Assembly: GCA_963842955.1 (NCBI GenBank)
Contig: CAWJIJ010000006.1
Span: forward strand, 337,992 to 401,991
DNA length: 64,000 nucleotides
DNA from: JARFQW01 sp963842955
Lineage (GTDB): Bacteria; Pseudomonadota; Gammaproteobacteria; Steroidobacterales; XN24
Direction: 5' to 3'
Under the pieces are notes generated by a model that saw only the letters and a list, made by a program, of their open reading frames with translations, ran no database searches and was not told the DNA's origin. Each line of letters begins with the position of its first letter. The first letter of the stretch is position 1. Made by a program: the position numbers and the translations under genes. Below, piece by piece: positions 27,569 through 36,927 of the stretch.

Positions 27569-30500
27569 GTGCATGCTGTGACCCCCGGAGCCACTGATAC
27601 GTTTCCTTTTGTCTACGAGCCCGGTCATGACGGGGACTCGGACGTGGGCCGCGCCATCAATGCCCGCTACCTGGCGGATGAAGCCGAGGTCGTGCGCGAG
27701 CTCCTGGCGGCCACCGGCTTCGACGACGATCTGCATGAGCGGGTTGCCGAAACGGCCCATGAACTCGTGACCGCCGTCCGCCGCAATCGCGCGAAGAGCT
27801 CGGGGCTGGATGCGTTTATGAAGCAGTACGACCTGTCCTCGCAGGAAGGCGTCGTACTGATGTGCCTGGCCGAAGCCTTGTTGCGAATCCCTGATGCGGA
27901 TACGGCGGATCGCCTGATCGCGGATAAGATTTCCGCCGGAGACTGGGAAGGACATGCCGGCACCAGCGACTCGCTGTTCGTCAACGCCTCCACGTGGGGG
28001 CTGATGCTCACCGGGCGCATGATACTGCCCGAGACCGACGCCTTTGATCATCCACAGCGCTATCTTAAGAAACTCGTGTCGCGGATGGGGGAGCCGGTGG
28101 TCCGGCGCGCCATGCGCCAGGCCATGCGGATCATGGGCCATCAGTTCGTCATGGGGCGCACCATCGAAGACGCCCTGAAGCGGGCGCGAGCCGGAGACTA
28201 TGCCGCTTACCGATATTCCTTCGACATGCTGGGCGAAGCCGCGCTGACCGGAGCGGATGCCAGGCGCTACCTCGAGGCTTACTCCGCAGGAATCGAATGC
28301 ATTGGCCGTGGCCGCAAGGCGGACCAGACGGCGTGGGAAGCCGACAATATCTCGGTGAAGCTATCCGCCCTGTTTCCGCGCTATGAGTACGCGCAGCGAA
28401 CCCGGGTGCTGGCCGAACTCGTCCCGGTTTTCCGGGAGCTGGCTCTCAAGGCGAAGGCCGTCGGGATCGGTCTGACCATGGACGCCGAGGAGGCAGACCG
28501 GCTGGAACTGTCTCTGCAGGTCTTCGAAGCCGTCTACCGAACGCCGGAGCTGGAGGGCTGGGACGGTCTCGGGCTGGCGGTCCAGGCCTATCAGAAACGC
28601 GCGCTCGGTGTGGTCGGCTGGCTGGCCGACCTGAGCCGGAGCGTGGGCCGGTGCATTCCCGTGCGCCTGGTCAAGGGCGCGTACTGGGACACCGAAATCA
28701 AGCGGGCCCAGGAAGCCGGCGTCGAGGGCTATCCCGTGTTTACCCGTAAGGCCAACACGGATGTCTCCTACCTGGCCTGCGCCCGGGAGCTGCTCGCCGC
28801 CGGCGACGCCCTGTATCCGCGGTTCGCGACACACAATGCCCACACCGTGGCCAGCGTCATTCACATGGCGGGTGACCAGCGGCGGTACGAGTTCCAGCGC
28901 CTCCACGGCATGGGCGAGGAGCTCTATGCCGAGATCGTGGGAGACGAGAAGTTCAACCTGCCTTGCCGGGTTTACGCACCGGTGGGCGAGCACGAGGATC
29001 TCTTGCCCTACCTGGTCCGGCGCCTGCTGGAAAATGGCGCGAATACATCGTTCGTCAACCGCATCGTGGACGAGAAGGCCCCGGTCGAGGAGATCATCGC
29101 CGATCCCGTGCGTACGGTGAGCGGCTACTCCCGGATCTCTCATCCAAGAATCCCTCTGCCCGAACAGATGTATGGCGAAGAACGATCCAACTCACGAGGC
29201 GTCAACCTGGCGGACAGCCGTGAGCTCAAGCCCCTGGCGGAGGCAATGGCCCGAGTGCCCGAGGGCGACTGGTCCGCGAAGCCGGTCGTGGGGGGGCGCA
29301 CCCTCGGGGGACGGGAGCGTACGCTGTCCGTCAATCCGGCGGACACCCGCCGGTCTGTCGGGGAAGTGGTCATGGCCACCGAGGGTGATGCCCAGACCGC
29401 GCTGAATCTGGCATTCCTGTCCCAGCCCCGCTGGGATGCTACTCCGGCGGCTCGTCGCGCGGAGATTCTCCTGAAGGCCGCTGACCTTTTCGAGGCCCAT
29501 GCGGCCGAGCTGATGGGGCTGTGCGTGCTGGAGGCAGGCAAATCCGTGCCCGACTGCGTGGCCGAGCTTCGCGAGGCGGTGGACTTTCTGCGTTACTACG
29601 CGGCCGGCGCGCGGCGCGATTTCGGGGGGGCCGTCCGACTGCCTGGTCCGACCGGCGAGAGCAACGAATTGTCGTTGCACGGCCGCGGCATCTTCGTCTG
29701 CATCAGCCCGTGGAATTTTCCGCTAGCCATTTTCACCGGCCAGGTCGCAGCCGCCCTGGCAGCGGGCAACAGCGTCATTGCCAAGCCCGCGGAACAGACT
29801 TCCATCGTCGCAGCGCGGGCGACATCGCTCCTCTACGAAGCCGGTGTACCGGCGGACGTGCTGCACTTCCTGCCGGGTGACGGCGCGCGGCTGGGGGGCT
29901 GGCTGCTGTCGGATCCGCGGGTTGCCGGCGTGGCGTTTACCGGATCGACGGAAACTGCGCGGATCATCAATCGCCAGCTTGCCGCCCGCGAAGGACCGAT
30001 TGCCGCGCTGATCGCCGAGACCGGCGGGCAGAATGCGCTGCTCGTGGACAGCTCGGCGCTGCCGGAACAGGTTGTCATGGATATCGTGCGCTCCTCCTTC
30101 AACAGCGCCGGTCAGCGGTGTTCGGCGCTACGGGTCGCCTTTCTTCAGGAAGAGATCGCCGATCGAACCCTGGAATTGCTGCAGGGCTATATGGACGAGC
30201 TGATCGTGGGTAACCCCGCATTTTTGCGGACGGATGTCGGTCCGGTCATTGACTCCGAGGCGCTGATCACGCTGGAGAAGCACACCGAGGCGATTGCCCG
30301 TTTCGGGCGGCTTATCCATCGCTGCAAACTGTCGCCGGATTGCAGCAACGGGACGTTTTTTGCGCCGGCCGCCGTGGAGATCGACAGCCTTGACCGCCTG
30401 GAGAGAGAGGTGTTTGGTCCGGTGTTGCACGTGGTCCGCTTCCGAGCGCGGGACCTTGACCAGGTGATAAAGCAGATCAATGCAACGGGATTTGGACTGA

Positions 30501-30760
30501 CCCTTGGCGTGCATACCCGCATTGACGGGCGGGCGCAGGAGATTTTTCGCCGGACCCAGGTCGGGAACACGTACGTCAATCGCAACATGGTGGGTGCCGT
30601 CGTGGGGGTTCAGCCCTTCGGTGGCCGGGGTCTTTCCGGCACCGGCCCGAAGGCGGGAGGCCCGCACTATCTGCATCGTTTCGCCACGGAAAAGGCCCTG
30701 TCCATCAACACCTCCGCCGTCGGCGGAAACGCGAGCCTGCTGGCTCTGGACGAGGGCTGA
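27569..30760 (+). CDS. putA: Bifunctional proline dehydrogenase / P5C dehydrogenase
   Basis: PutA oxidises proline to glutamate in two steps with substrate channelling. The FAD-binding PRODH barrel (about residues 120-450) shows VKLSALFPRYEYAQRTR, RLVKGAYWDTEIKRAQEAG, ATHNAHTVASVIH and FQRLHGMGEELYAE. The aldehyde dehydrogenase part (about 520-1010) has the general base in AETGGQNALLVDSS (E about 817) and the catalytic cysteine in SAGQRCSALR (C about 851). At 1063 residues it lacks the N-terminal ribbon-helix-helix repressor domain of E. coli PutA, so it probably does not regulate its own gene. The start is GTG 27569. The frame is intact over 3.2 kb. Confidence 0.96.
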   Translation: MHAVTPGATDTFPFVYEPGHDGDSDVGRAINARYLADEAEVVRELLAATGFDDDLHERVAETAHELVTAVRRNRAKSSGLDAFMKQYDLSSQEGVVLMCLAEALLRIPDADTADRLIADKISAGDWEGHAGTSDSLFVNASTWGLMLTGRMILPETDAFDHPQRYLKKLVSRMGEPVVRRAMRQAMRIMGHQFVMGRTIEDALKRARAGDYAAYRYSFDMLGEAALTGADARRYLEAYSAGIECIGRGRKADQTAWEADNISVKLSALFPRYEYAQRTRVLAELVPVFRELALKAKAVGIGLTMDAEEADRLELSLQVFEAVYRTPELEGWDGLGLAVQAYQKRALGVVGWLADLSRSVGRCIPVRLVKGAYWDTEIKRAQEAGVEGYPVFTRKANTDVSYLACARELLAAGDALYPRFATHNAHTVASVIHMAGDQRRYEFQRLHGMGEELYAEIVGDEKFNLPCRVYAPVGEHEDLLPYLVRRLLENGANTSFVNRIVDEKAPVEEIIADPVRTVSGYSRISHPRIPLPEQMYGEERSNSRGVNLADSRELKPLAEAMARVPEGDWSAKPVVGGRTLGGRERTLSVNPADTRRSVGEVVMATEGDAQTALNLAFLSQPRWDATPAARRAEILLKAADLFEAHAAELMGLCVLEAGKSVPDCVAELREAVDFLRYYAAGARRDFGGAVRLPGPTGESNELSLHGRGIFVCISPWNFPLAIFTGQVAAALAAGNSVIAKPAEQTSIVAARATSLLYEAGVPADVLHFLPGDGARLGGWLLSDPRVAGVAFTGSTETARIINRQLAAREGPIAALIAETGGQNALLVDSSALPEQVVMDIVRSSFNSAGQRCSALRVAFLQEEIADRTLELLQGYMDELIVGNPAFLRTDVGPVIDSEALITLEKHTEAIARFGRLIHRCKLSPDCSNGTFFAPAAVEIDSLDRLEREVFGPVLHVVRFRARDLDQVIKQINATGFGLTLGVHTRIDGRAQEIFRRTQVGNTYVNRNMVGAVVGVQPFGGRGLSGTGPKAGGPHYLHRFATEKALSINTSAVGGNASLLALDEG

Positions 30761-30766
30761 TTTCTC

Positions 30767-32125
30767 GTGGCGATCAGCGTCTTCGACATTTTCAAGGTGG
30801 GCGTCGGACCGTCCAGTTCGCATACCATGGGGCCGATGCGCGCCGCCGGACGTTTTGTCGCGGACCTCGATGCGGGCGGCCACCTGGAGAACGTGCACAA
30901 ACTGGTGGTCCGGCTCTATGGTTCACTGGCGCTGACGGGCCGGGGACACTGCACGGACGTGGCGATTCTTCTCGGTCTGGAAGGCGAGCATCCCGAGACC
31001 CTGGATACCGACGGGGTCGACGATCGTCTCGAGCGTATTCGCGGCGATGGCCGCCTGCGATTGGCCCGCGGTCCCGAGATCGCGTTCGATACGGCGCTGG
31101 ACCTCCTGTTTCTCGATGACCAGACTCTCCCGCGCCATCCCAACGGGATGCGCTACACCGCTCTGGACAAGGGCGGAGTCGAACTGCTCTCGGAGGGGTT
31201 TTACTCGGTGGGGGGCGGTTTTGTGGTCAGGGATGACGAGGACGACTCGGCCGGCGCCGACGAGCGAGAGGTTCGCTGGCCTTTCAAGACCGCCGCCGAA
31301 CTGATTGCGACTGCGGAGCGAAATGGCAGCCGGATTCACCAGATCGTGCTCGAGAACGAACTGGCGTGGCGGCCCGAAATCGAAACGCGGGCGGGATTGC
31401 TGCACATCTGGTCCGTCATGCGCGAGTGCGTTCAGCGGGGCTTCCGCAGCGATGGTGTATTGCCCGGTGTGCTCAAGGTCCCGCGCCGCGCGCCGAAGCT
31501 CTACCGGGAACTCTGCGGGGAGGGCGCCGCCGGGGACTTCATGGACTGGGTGAACGCCTACGCGCTGGCCGTCAACGAGGAAAACGCCGCCGGCGGCCGC
31601 GTGGTCACTGCCCCGACAAACGGTGCGGCCGGCATCATTCCTGCCGTACTCCACTACTACCGCCGCTTTGTTTCCGGTGCCGACGACGAAGGCGTCCTTC
31701 GTTTTCTCCTTACAGCCGGGGCGATCGGCATTCTCTACAAGACGAACGCGTCGATCTCCGGTGCGGAGATGGGCTGCCAGGGCGAAGTAGGGGTGGCCTG
31801 TTCGATGGCCGCCGGGGGGCTGGCCGCGGCCCTCGGCGCAAGCAATCTGCAGGTTGAGAATGCCGCGGAGATCGGCATGGAGCACAACCTGGGCCTCACC
31901 TGCGATCCGATTGCCGGTCTGGTCCAGATCCCGTGTATCGAGCGCAACGCGATGGGTGCCGTCAAGGCCATTAATGCGGCGCGCATGGCGCTGCGCGGCG
32001 ACGGACGGCACATGGTGCACCTGGACCAGGTGATCGAGACCATGCGCCAGACCGGCCGGGACATGTCTACGGTGTACAAGGAGACATCCCAGGGCGGTCT
32101 TGCGGTCAACGTCGTCGAATGCTGA
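30767..32125 (+). CDS. sdaA: L-serine ammonia-lyase (iron-sulphur type)
   Basis: The enzyme deaminates serine to pyruvate using a [4Fe-4S] cluster. It is a single-chain type: the beta domain comes first (SVFDIFKVGVGPSSSHTMGP) and the alpha domain follows. Likely cluster cysteines are C337 and C345 (GCQGEVGVACSMAAGG) and C379 (LTCDPIAGLVQIPC). GTG 30767 is used, 6 bases after the putA stop, so the genes are probably co-transcribed. With kbl-tdh just upstream this makes a small block for catabolism of threonine, proline and serine. Length 452 residues, normal. Confidence 0.95.
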   Translation: MAISVFDIFKVGVGPSSSHTMGPMRAAGRFVADLDAGGHLENVHKLVVRLYGSLALTGRGHCTDVAILLGLEGEHPETLDTDGVDDRLERIRGDGRLRLARGPEIAFDTALDLLFLDDQTLPRHPNGMRYTALDKGGVELLSEGFYSVGGGFVVRDDEDDSAGADEREVRWPFKTAAELIATAERNGSRIHQIVLENELAWRPEIETRAGLLHIWSVMRECVQRGFRSDGVLPGVLKVPRRAPKLYRELCGEGAAGDFMDWVNAYALAVNEENAAGGRVVTAPTNGAAGIIPAVLHYYRRFVSGADDEGVLRFLLTAGAIGILYKTNASISGAEMGCQGEVGVACSMAAGGLAAALGASNLQVENAAEIGMEHNLGLTCDPIAGLVQIPCIERNAMGAVKAINAARMALRGDGRHMVHLDQVIETMRQTGRDMSTVYKETSQGGLAVNVVEC

Positions 32126-32223
32126 TTTCGCCTTCCCCCGGGGCAGGTTCGCCAGGAACCGCCTAGACTTGTGGGCGATGGCCGCGCCGATCCGCGGGGC
32201 CGGCAATCGGGGCGACGGGATTG

Positions 32224-32898
32224 ATGAGCGATGAAGACAACGATGCGGTACACACGCTGAGCGCGGCGGAAATCGGCGCCCTGGCGCATCTGTATCGCGG
32301 TGAGGTCTATCGGAGCACCATCTGGCGCTCACGGCTCGACAACACGACCAACTGGGCGGTCGTTACCAGCGGCATCGCCTTGTCCCTGAGCTACAGTTCT
32401 GCCGACGCGTCACCCCTACCGCTGGTCCTCGTCGGTCTGCTGGTCGCGGTGTTTCTGATTCTCGAGGCGCGGCGCTATCGTTACTTCAACGTCTGGCGCG
32501 CCCGCTGCCGACTGATGGAAACCGACTTTTATGCGCCCTTGCTTTCGGGAGACGGCGTGAGCCTGGACGGCCGCTGGAACAAGTTGCTTTCGGACGACTA
32601 TCGCCGCCCGCGTTTTCATGTCACCTACTGGATGGCGCTGGGCCGCCGGCTGCGGAAAAACTACATCTACATCCTGGCCGTGCAGGCGGTGGCCTATCTC
32701 GGCAAGCTGGTGATCCATCCGACACCGCTGACCAGCGTTCACGAGCTCCTGGAACGCGCTGCGATCGGTCCGATATCCGGCGCCTCGGTGATTATCGCCG
32801 GTCTGGTATTCCACGGTATGTGGCTGAGCATTGCCCTGCTGACGCTGCGCACCGACCTGATGAGGCGGCGCACCGGCGCGCTGATCGCCATCGGCTAG
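32224..32898 (+). CDS. DUF2270 membrane protein
   Basis: This is a predicted inner-membrane protein of unknown function. The N-terminal motif HLYRGEVYRSTIWRSRLDNT and TNWAVVTSGIALSLSYSS match the DUF2270 family. At least three to four hydrophobic segments are present (LVLVGLLVAVFLILEARR, NYIYILAVQAVAYLGKLVI, SVIIAGLVFHGMWLSIALL). I start at ATG 32224; a TTG directly before it is possible. The stop (TAG, 32896-32898) overlaps the stop of the convergent regulator gene through a shared CTAG. Confidence 0.83.
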   Translation: MSDEDNDAVHTLSAAEIGALAHLYRGEVYRSTIWRSRLDNTTNWAVVTSGIALSLSYSSADASPLPLVLVGLLVAVFLILEARRYRYFNVWRARCRLMETDFYAPLLSGDGVSLDGRWNKLLSDDYRRPRFHVTYWMALGRRLRKNYIYILAVQAVAYLGKLVIHPTPLTSVHELLERAAIGPISGASVIIAGLVFHGMWLSIALLTLRTDLMRRRTGALIAIG

Positions 32899-34817
32899 GG
32901 ATCGCCGATCCTGTCCAGCGCCCCAGAGAGTCCCACGCGATCGACGATCGCCCGGAATTCCGGATCAGTGCGCAAGTGGCGGAAGTGCGAGTCCACGGCC
33001 AGGTAGACCAGGCGGTCGTCGTGTGCTTCGCAGGCAGCCTCGAGCCAGCGGATCGTTTCATCCCGCGATCCGAGTCCGGCATAAGCGGTCGCAAGCTTTG
33101 TCGGAGGCACATAGCGGGATGCCGACAGGACCTCGAGTTCCGCAAGCAATGCCAGGGCCCGCTCACGGTCTCCTTTCCGGGCGAGCGCAAAAATCAACGG
33201 GCCGCCAACGATCGGAAGACCCAGCTTGGGCAGGTTTCGTTCATAGGTTTCGATGGCTGCGTCCCACCGGCCGGCCCCGGCCTGTGCCAGGCCGAGGGAG
33301 AGATCGCCCAGAGCGAAATCCGGATACGCCGTGAGCGCGCCGAGATAAGCGGCCTGCGCGGCTTCGAAGTCGCCCTGCCACAAGTCCGGTGATCCCTGGA
33401 GCATGGTCAGGACCGGCGACAGCGGATCGAGTTCGAATGCGCTGGCGAATTCGCGCCGGCAGTCTTCGAACCGGGCCTGGTAACAGTACAGCTCTCCCAG
33501 CCACTGGCGGGCGACGGCATCGTTGGGATCCAGGGCCGCCGCACGGGTGAGAGCCGCCTCGGCCGCGACCCAGTTCCAGTCGTACTGCAGCGCGATCATC
33601 CCCAGCACGGCGTGTGCCCCCGAGGACTGGGGATCGGCTGCAAGCGCTCGCGTGGCGAGGGTGCGGGCGCGCGGGATTGCGAGCTTGGGCGGCACGGCTC
33701 CGTACAACGGCCGCAACAACGAGGCCTCCGCCGCACTGGCCAGCGCGTCTGCATACTCGGGAGACCGCGCCAGCGCGGCATCGAACGAACGCAGCGCCTC
33801 CTGGAGGCTTTCGTCAGATCGCTGGCTCAGGTAGAAACGGCCGCGCAGATAGTGTCGGTAGGTTTCGGCATCGACTCCGTGCCTTTGGCTCTGAAGCTGC
33901 AGAGCCGGCCTGAGCCTGGCGGCCACGAGGCGGGCCAGACGCATCACTTGTTCGCTTTCCGCGCCCGCGTCGCCGGAATCGATGTTGAAGGAATGCAGTA
34001 TGCCGCCGTCGCCTGCCGCTATCAGGTCGGCTCGAAGCCTGATGTCATCAGGTTCCGCCTCCAGGCTGGCGGCGAGCAAGGCCTCGACGCCCAGAGCCTT
34101 GCCAAGCTCGATCGGTTGACTCATGTCGACCCTGCTCGGGTCCGGCGCCGTGGCGACCACCCGGACGCCCTCGATTCGGGAGACCGCCCGCCGAAGCTCG
34201 TCGGTCAGGGCTCGGGCCAACCAGTCCGCGGAACTGTCGGTGGTGGTTATCGGGAGCACCGCCAGGGTGGTGATCAGATCGGGCTGTGGAGCCCGGCCCG
34301 TAAACCACGGGACGAGCATGACCGCACCCAACGCGGCGAGACTGACAAGGGTTCCGCTGCGCCACCTTACGGTTTTGCCCTCTTCTTGGTTGCTGTGAGG
34401 TGACGCCGGCTTCTTCGACGTTTCGGCGGCGTTCAAGGGGGCGGCGCGGGGGTCTTTCCTGGCTCGGCGATCTGGCCGGGTCACCCCGGACCGGAACCGG
34501 TAACCAACGCCCCGGTGCGTCTCGATGTAGCGGGGCGGATCGTCGCTGTCGCTGAGGTGCTTTCGAATCGTGCTAATGCAACGAGTCAGCGACTCCTCGT
34601 TCACTGAAACGCTCCAGAATTGCTCCAGCAACTCCTCGCGGGTCACCAGTTTTGGTGCGCGTTCCGCGAGAAAAATAAGCACTTCCAAGGGCTTACGCTG
34701 AATCCGGACCCGTGCCTGGCCTCGGTAGAGCGCGCGCCGCTCGAGGTCCACGCGGAAATCGCCAAAGGCCAGGGCCGGATAGGCCGCCGGCCGCCCATTT
34801 ATCCTGGCTGGCGTCAT
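32895..34817 (-). CDS. CadC-like winged-helix regulator with TPR domain
   Basis: This is a membrane-anchored transcription regulator of the ToxR/CadC class. An OmpR-type winged helix covers about residues 18-108 (LEVLIFLAERAPKLVTREEL, RYIETHRGVGYRF). One membrane span follows near 150-172 (GTLVSLAALGAVMLVPWF). The periplasmic part begins with a FlgO-like segment (TLAVLPITTTDSSADWLARA) and continues as TPR repeats to residue 640 (for example ARQWLGELYCYQARFEDCRR). Such proteins sense periplasmic signals and act directly at promoters. It is divergent from an AbgT transporter across a 334-base gap with an operator-like repeat, so it probably controls that gene and itself. The signal is unknown. 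Confidence 0.87.
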   Translation of the reverse strand: MTPARINGRPAAYPALAFGDFRVDLERRALYRGQARVRIQRKPLEVLIFLAERAPKLVTREELLEQFWSVSVNEESLTRCISTIRKHLSDSDDPPRYIETHRGVGYRFRSGVTRPDRRARKDPRAAPLNAAETSKKPASPHSNQEEGKTVRWRSGTLVSLAALGAVMLVPWFTGRAPQPDLITTLAVLPITTTDSSADWLARALTDELRRAVSRIEGVRVVATAPDPSRVDMSQPIELGKALGVEALLAASLEAEPDDIRLRADLIAAGDGGILHSFNIDSGDAGAESEQVMRLARLVAARLRPALQLQSQRHGVDAETYRHYLRGRFYLSQRSDESLQEALRSFDAALARSPEYADALASAAEASLLRPLYGAVPPKLAIPRARTLATRALAADPQSSGAHAVLGMIALQYDWNWVAAEAALTRAAALDPNDAVARQWLGELYCYQARFEDCRREFASAFELDPLSPVLTMLQGSPDLWQGDFEAAQAAYLGALTAYPDFALGDLSLGLAQAGAGRWDAAIETYERNLPKLGLPIVGGPLIFALARKGDRERALALLAELEVLSASRYVPPTKLATAYAGLGSRDETIRWLEAACEAHDDRLVYLAVDSHFRHLRTDPEFRAIVDRVGLSGALDRIGDP

Positions 34818-35151
34818 CGTGAGTGGAACCCCGGACAGCGGCTCAAAACCATGCCGGGCCGGCAGGTCCGGGCTGTCCTACAGCCAAGGACCGACTGCGC
34901 TCGCAGCCGCGAGAACCGGGCAGGCAAGGCGGCAAATCGAGTTTCCGGCACAAACATCTGGCTGGCTCCACGTGGCTCCACGTGGAGCCACGGGCTGGAT
35001 CTGGTCCATGGGCCTCTCAAAAGCTCCCCTATAGACACCATTGAGTTTCGCACGAATCGCAGGCCGGGTTCTCGCTTCGTCCCGCGGGGTTCGTCGCTGG
35101 TGTGGTTCGCCGGTATAGTTCACGGCTTTTATGGATGGAGTGACCGACCCG
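34818..35151. other. Divergent regulatory region, no gene
   Basis: These 334 bases separate the CadC-like regulator from abgT. I see no coding sequence of quality. The notable content is the operator-like repeat at 34963-34991 and a possible -10 (TATAGT, 35114-35119) for abgT. Confidence 0.7.
34963..34991. promoter_or_regulatory. Three-half-site operator-like repeat with a 20-bp palindrome
   Basis: TGGCTCCACG occurs twice in direct orientation (34963-34972 and 34973-34982), and TGGAGCCACG follows immediately. The last two form the perfect palindrome GTGGCTCCACGTGGAGCCAC (34972-34991). The 10-base step places the half-sites on the same helix face. The position between a regulator and its divergent neighbour suggests a binding site for that regulator or another dimeric protein. 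Confidence 0.6.
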
Positions 35152-36723
35152 ATGTCCGCAACCGCACCCCAGCCGAGCCGATCCCTCCTCGATCGATTCC
35201 TGAACGTCGTGGAGCGCGGCGGGAACGCGCTGCCACATCCGGCGGTGCTGTTTGCGATCCTCGCGTTGCTGGTGATTGTCCTGTCCTGGGTGGCTGCAAA
35301 GACCGGCATGTCCGTCGTCCATCCGTCTACGGGCGAGGTTGTCACTCCCGTCAACCTGCTGAGCGTCGAAGGACTGCATCGGATCGTCACGAGCCTGGTC
35401 ACCAACTTCACGAGCTTCGCCCCACTGGGCACCGTGCTGGTCGCTCTCATTGGCATCGGTGTGGCGGAGCACTCCGGGCTGATTGCCGCCTGTCTGAGGT
35501 CCCTGGTCCTGTCGGCCCCCCGCCACCTGCTGACACCCATCGTGGTCATGGCCGGCATCCTGTCCAACATGGCCAGCGAGGTGGGGTACGTCCTCCTGGT
35601 TCCGTTGGCCGGGCTCATATTCCAGGCCGCGGGGCGGCATCCGATTCTCGGGATGGCCGCCGGGTTCGCCGGCGTGTCCGGAGGCTACTCGGCCAACCTG
35701 CTGGTTGGCACCATCGACCCGCTGCTCGCCGGTCTGTCCCAGGAGGCCGCGCAGATCGTCGACCCGAACTATACGGTCAGCGTTGTGGCGAACTGGTATT
35801 TCATGATTGTCTCCACGCCCATGCTGGCGCTGTTGGGTTGGTTTGTTACCGAGCGCATTCTCGCTCCTCGCTTTGCTTACTACGTCCCGCCCGAGGAGGT
35901 CAGCGAGGACGCCATGGCCCGCCCGCTGGACGACGCAGAGCGCCGCGGCCTGCGCTATGCCGGCTATGCGACCCTGGCCATGACAGCCCTGGTCGTCTGG
36001 AGCGCGCTGCCGCCCGGGACGATTCCGGGCGCCGGATTCATGCGTGACCCGGTGACCGGCGACCTGTTGCACTCGCCGCTTCTGAAGGGCGTCGTGGCAC
36101 TGATTTTCCTGTACGGCATTGTTTCCGGCATTGCCTACGGCATCGGCGCCGGCACAATCAGGAACGATGCTGACGTCATTCGCGGCATGGACAAGAGCAT
36201 GAGCACCCTGGGGGGCTACATGGTGCTGTGTTTCTTCGCCGCCCAGTTCGTTGCCTTCTTTAACTGGACTCAGCTGGGACTGGTCTTTGCCGTAAACGGG
36301 GCGAAAGGACTGGAAACGCTGGGCCTGCCCGGAGTGCCGTTGTTCGTGTCGTTCATCGCCCTGACCGCGGCGGTTAACCTGTTCATGGGCTCTGCCTCGG
36401 CCAAGTGGGCGCTGATGGCGCCGGTTTTCGTACCCATGTTCATGCTCCTGGGCTACTCGCCGGAACTCACCCAGGTGGCCTATCGGGTGGGGGACAGCGT
36501 AACCAACATCATTGCGCCGATGATGAGTTACTTTGCCCTCATCATTGCATTTTTCCAGCGCTACGAGCCAAAGGCGGGAATCGGCACGGTGGTGGCCACG
36601 ATGCTGCCGTATTCCGTTGTCTTCCTGATCGGCTGGTCCATCATGTTTGCGATCTGGCTCGGCCTGAATCTGCCGATCGGTCCGGGTGCGCCCCTGAACT
36701 ACGTGCCCGCCGCAGCGCCCTAG
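35152..36723 (+). CDS. AbgT-family transporter
   Basis: This inner-membrane transporter belongs to the AbgT family (p-aminobenzoyl-glutamate importers; some members export sulphonamides). The N-terminal FLNVVERGGNALPHPAVLFA, the SNMASEVGYVLLVPLAGLIF segment, AGFAGVSGGYSANLLVGTID and the late GSASAKWALMAPVFVPMFML are family signatures. About 12 or more spans are visible. I choose ATG 35152 because GGAG lies upstream; an in-frame ATG at 35131 lacks a ribosome-binding site. It is divergent from the CadC-like regulator. Gene symbol withheld because family members differ in substrate. Confidence 0.9.
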   Translation: MSATAPQPSRSLLDRFLNVVERGGNALPHPAVLFAILALLVIVLSWVAAKTGMSVVHPSTGEVVTPVNLLSVEGLHRIVTSLVTNFTSFAPLGTVLVALIGIGVAEHSGLIAACLRSLVLSAPRHLLTPIVVMAGILSNMASEVGYVLLVPLAGLIFQAAGRHPILGMAAGFAGVSGGYSANLLVGTIDPLLAGLSQEAAQIVDPNYTVSVVANWYFMIVSTPMLALLGWFVTERILAPRFAYYVPPEEVSEDAMARPLDDAERRGLRYAGYATLAMTALVVWSALPPGTIPGAGFMRDPVTGDLLHSPLLKGVVALIFLYGIVSGIAYGIGAGTIRNDADVIRGMDKSMSTLGGYMVLCFFAAQFVAFFNWTQLGLVFAVNGAKGLETLGLPGVPLFVSFIALTAAVNLFMGSASAKWALMAPVFVPMFMLLGYSPELTQVAYRVGDSVTNIIAPMMSYFALIIAFFQRYEPKAGIGTVVATMLPYSVVFLIGWSIMFAIWLGLNLPIGPGAPLNYVPAAAP

Positions 36724-36927
36724 GGCAACTGCCAGGGACTTCAGCAGGGGGATTGGTCCCGAATCGGCTGATTCGCGGGCCGTGTCGGCCAGCCTGCTCT
36801 CCGGGCTATATCTTGCGGCAATCCAGCGCGGACTGCGGTAGGAATTCCGATTGCGTTCAGGATTTCCGGTGCACAAGGACCCTAGGCTCGGCCCCTGACT
36901 CTTTGGTGGAGAACAGGGGGTGGGGCC

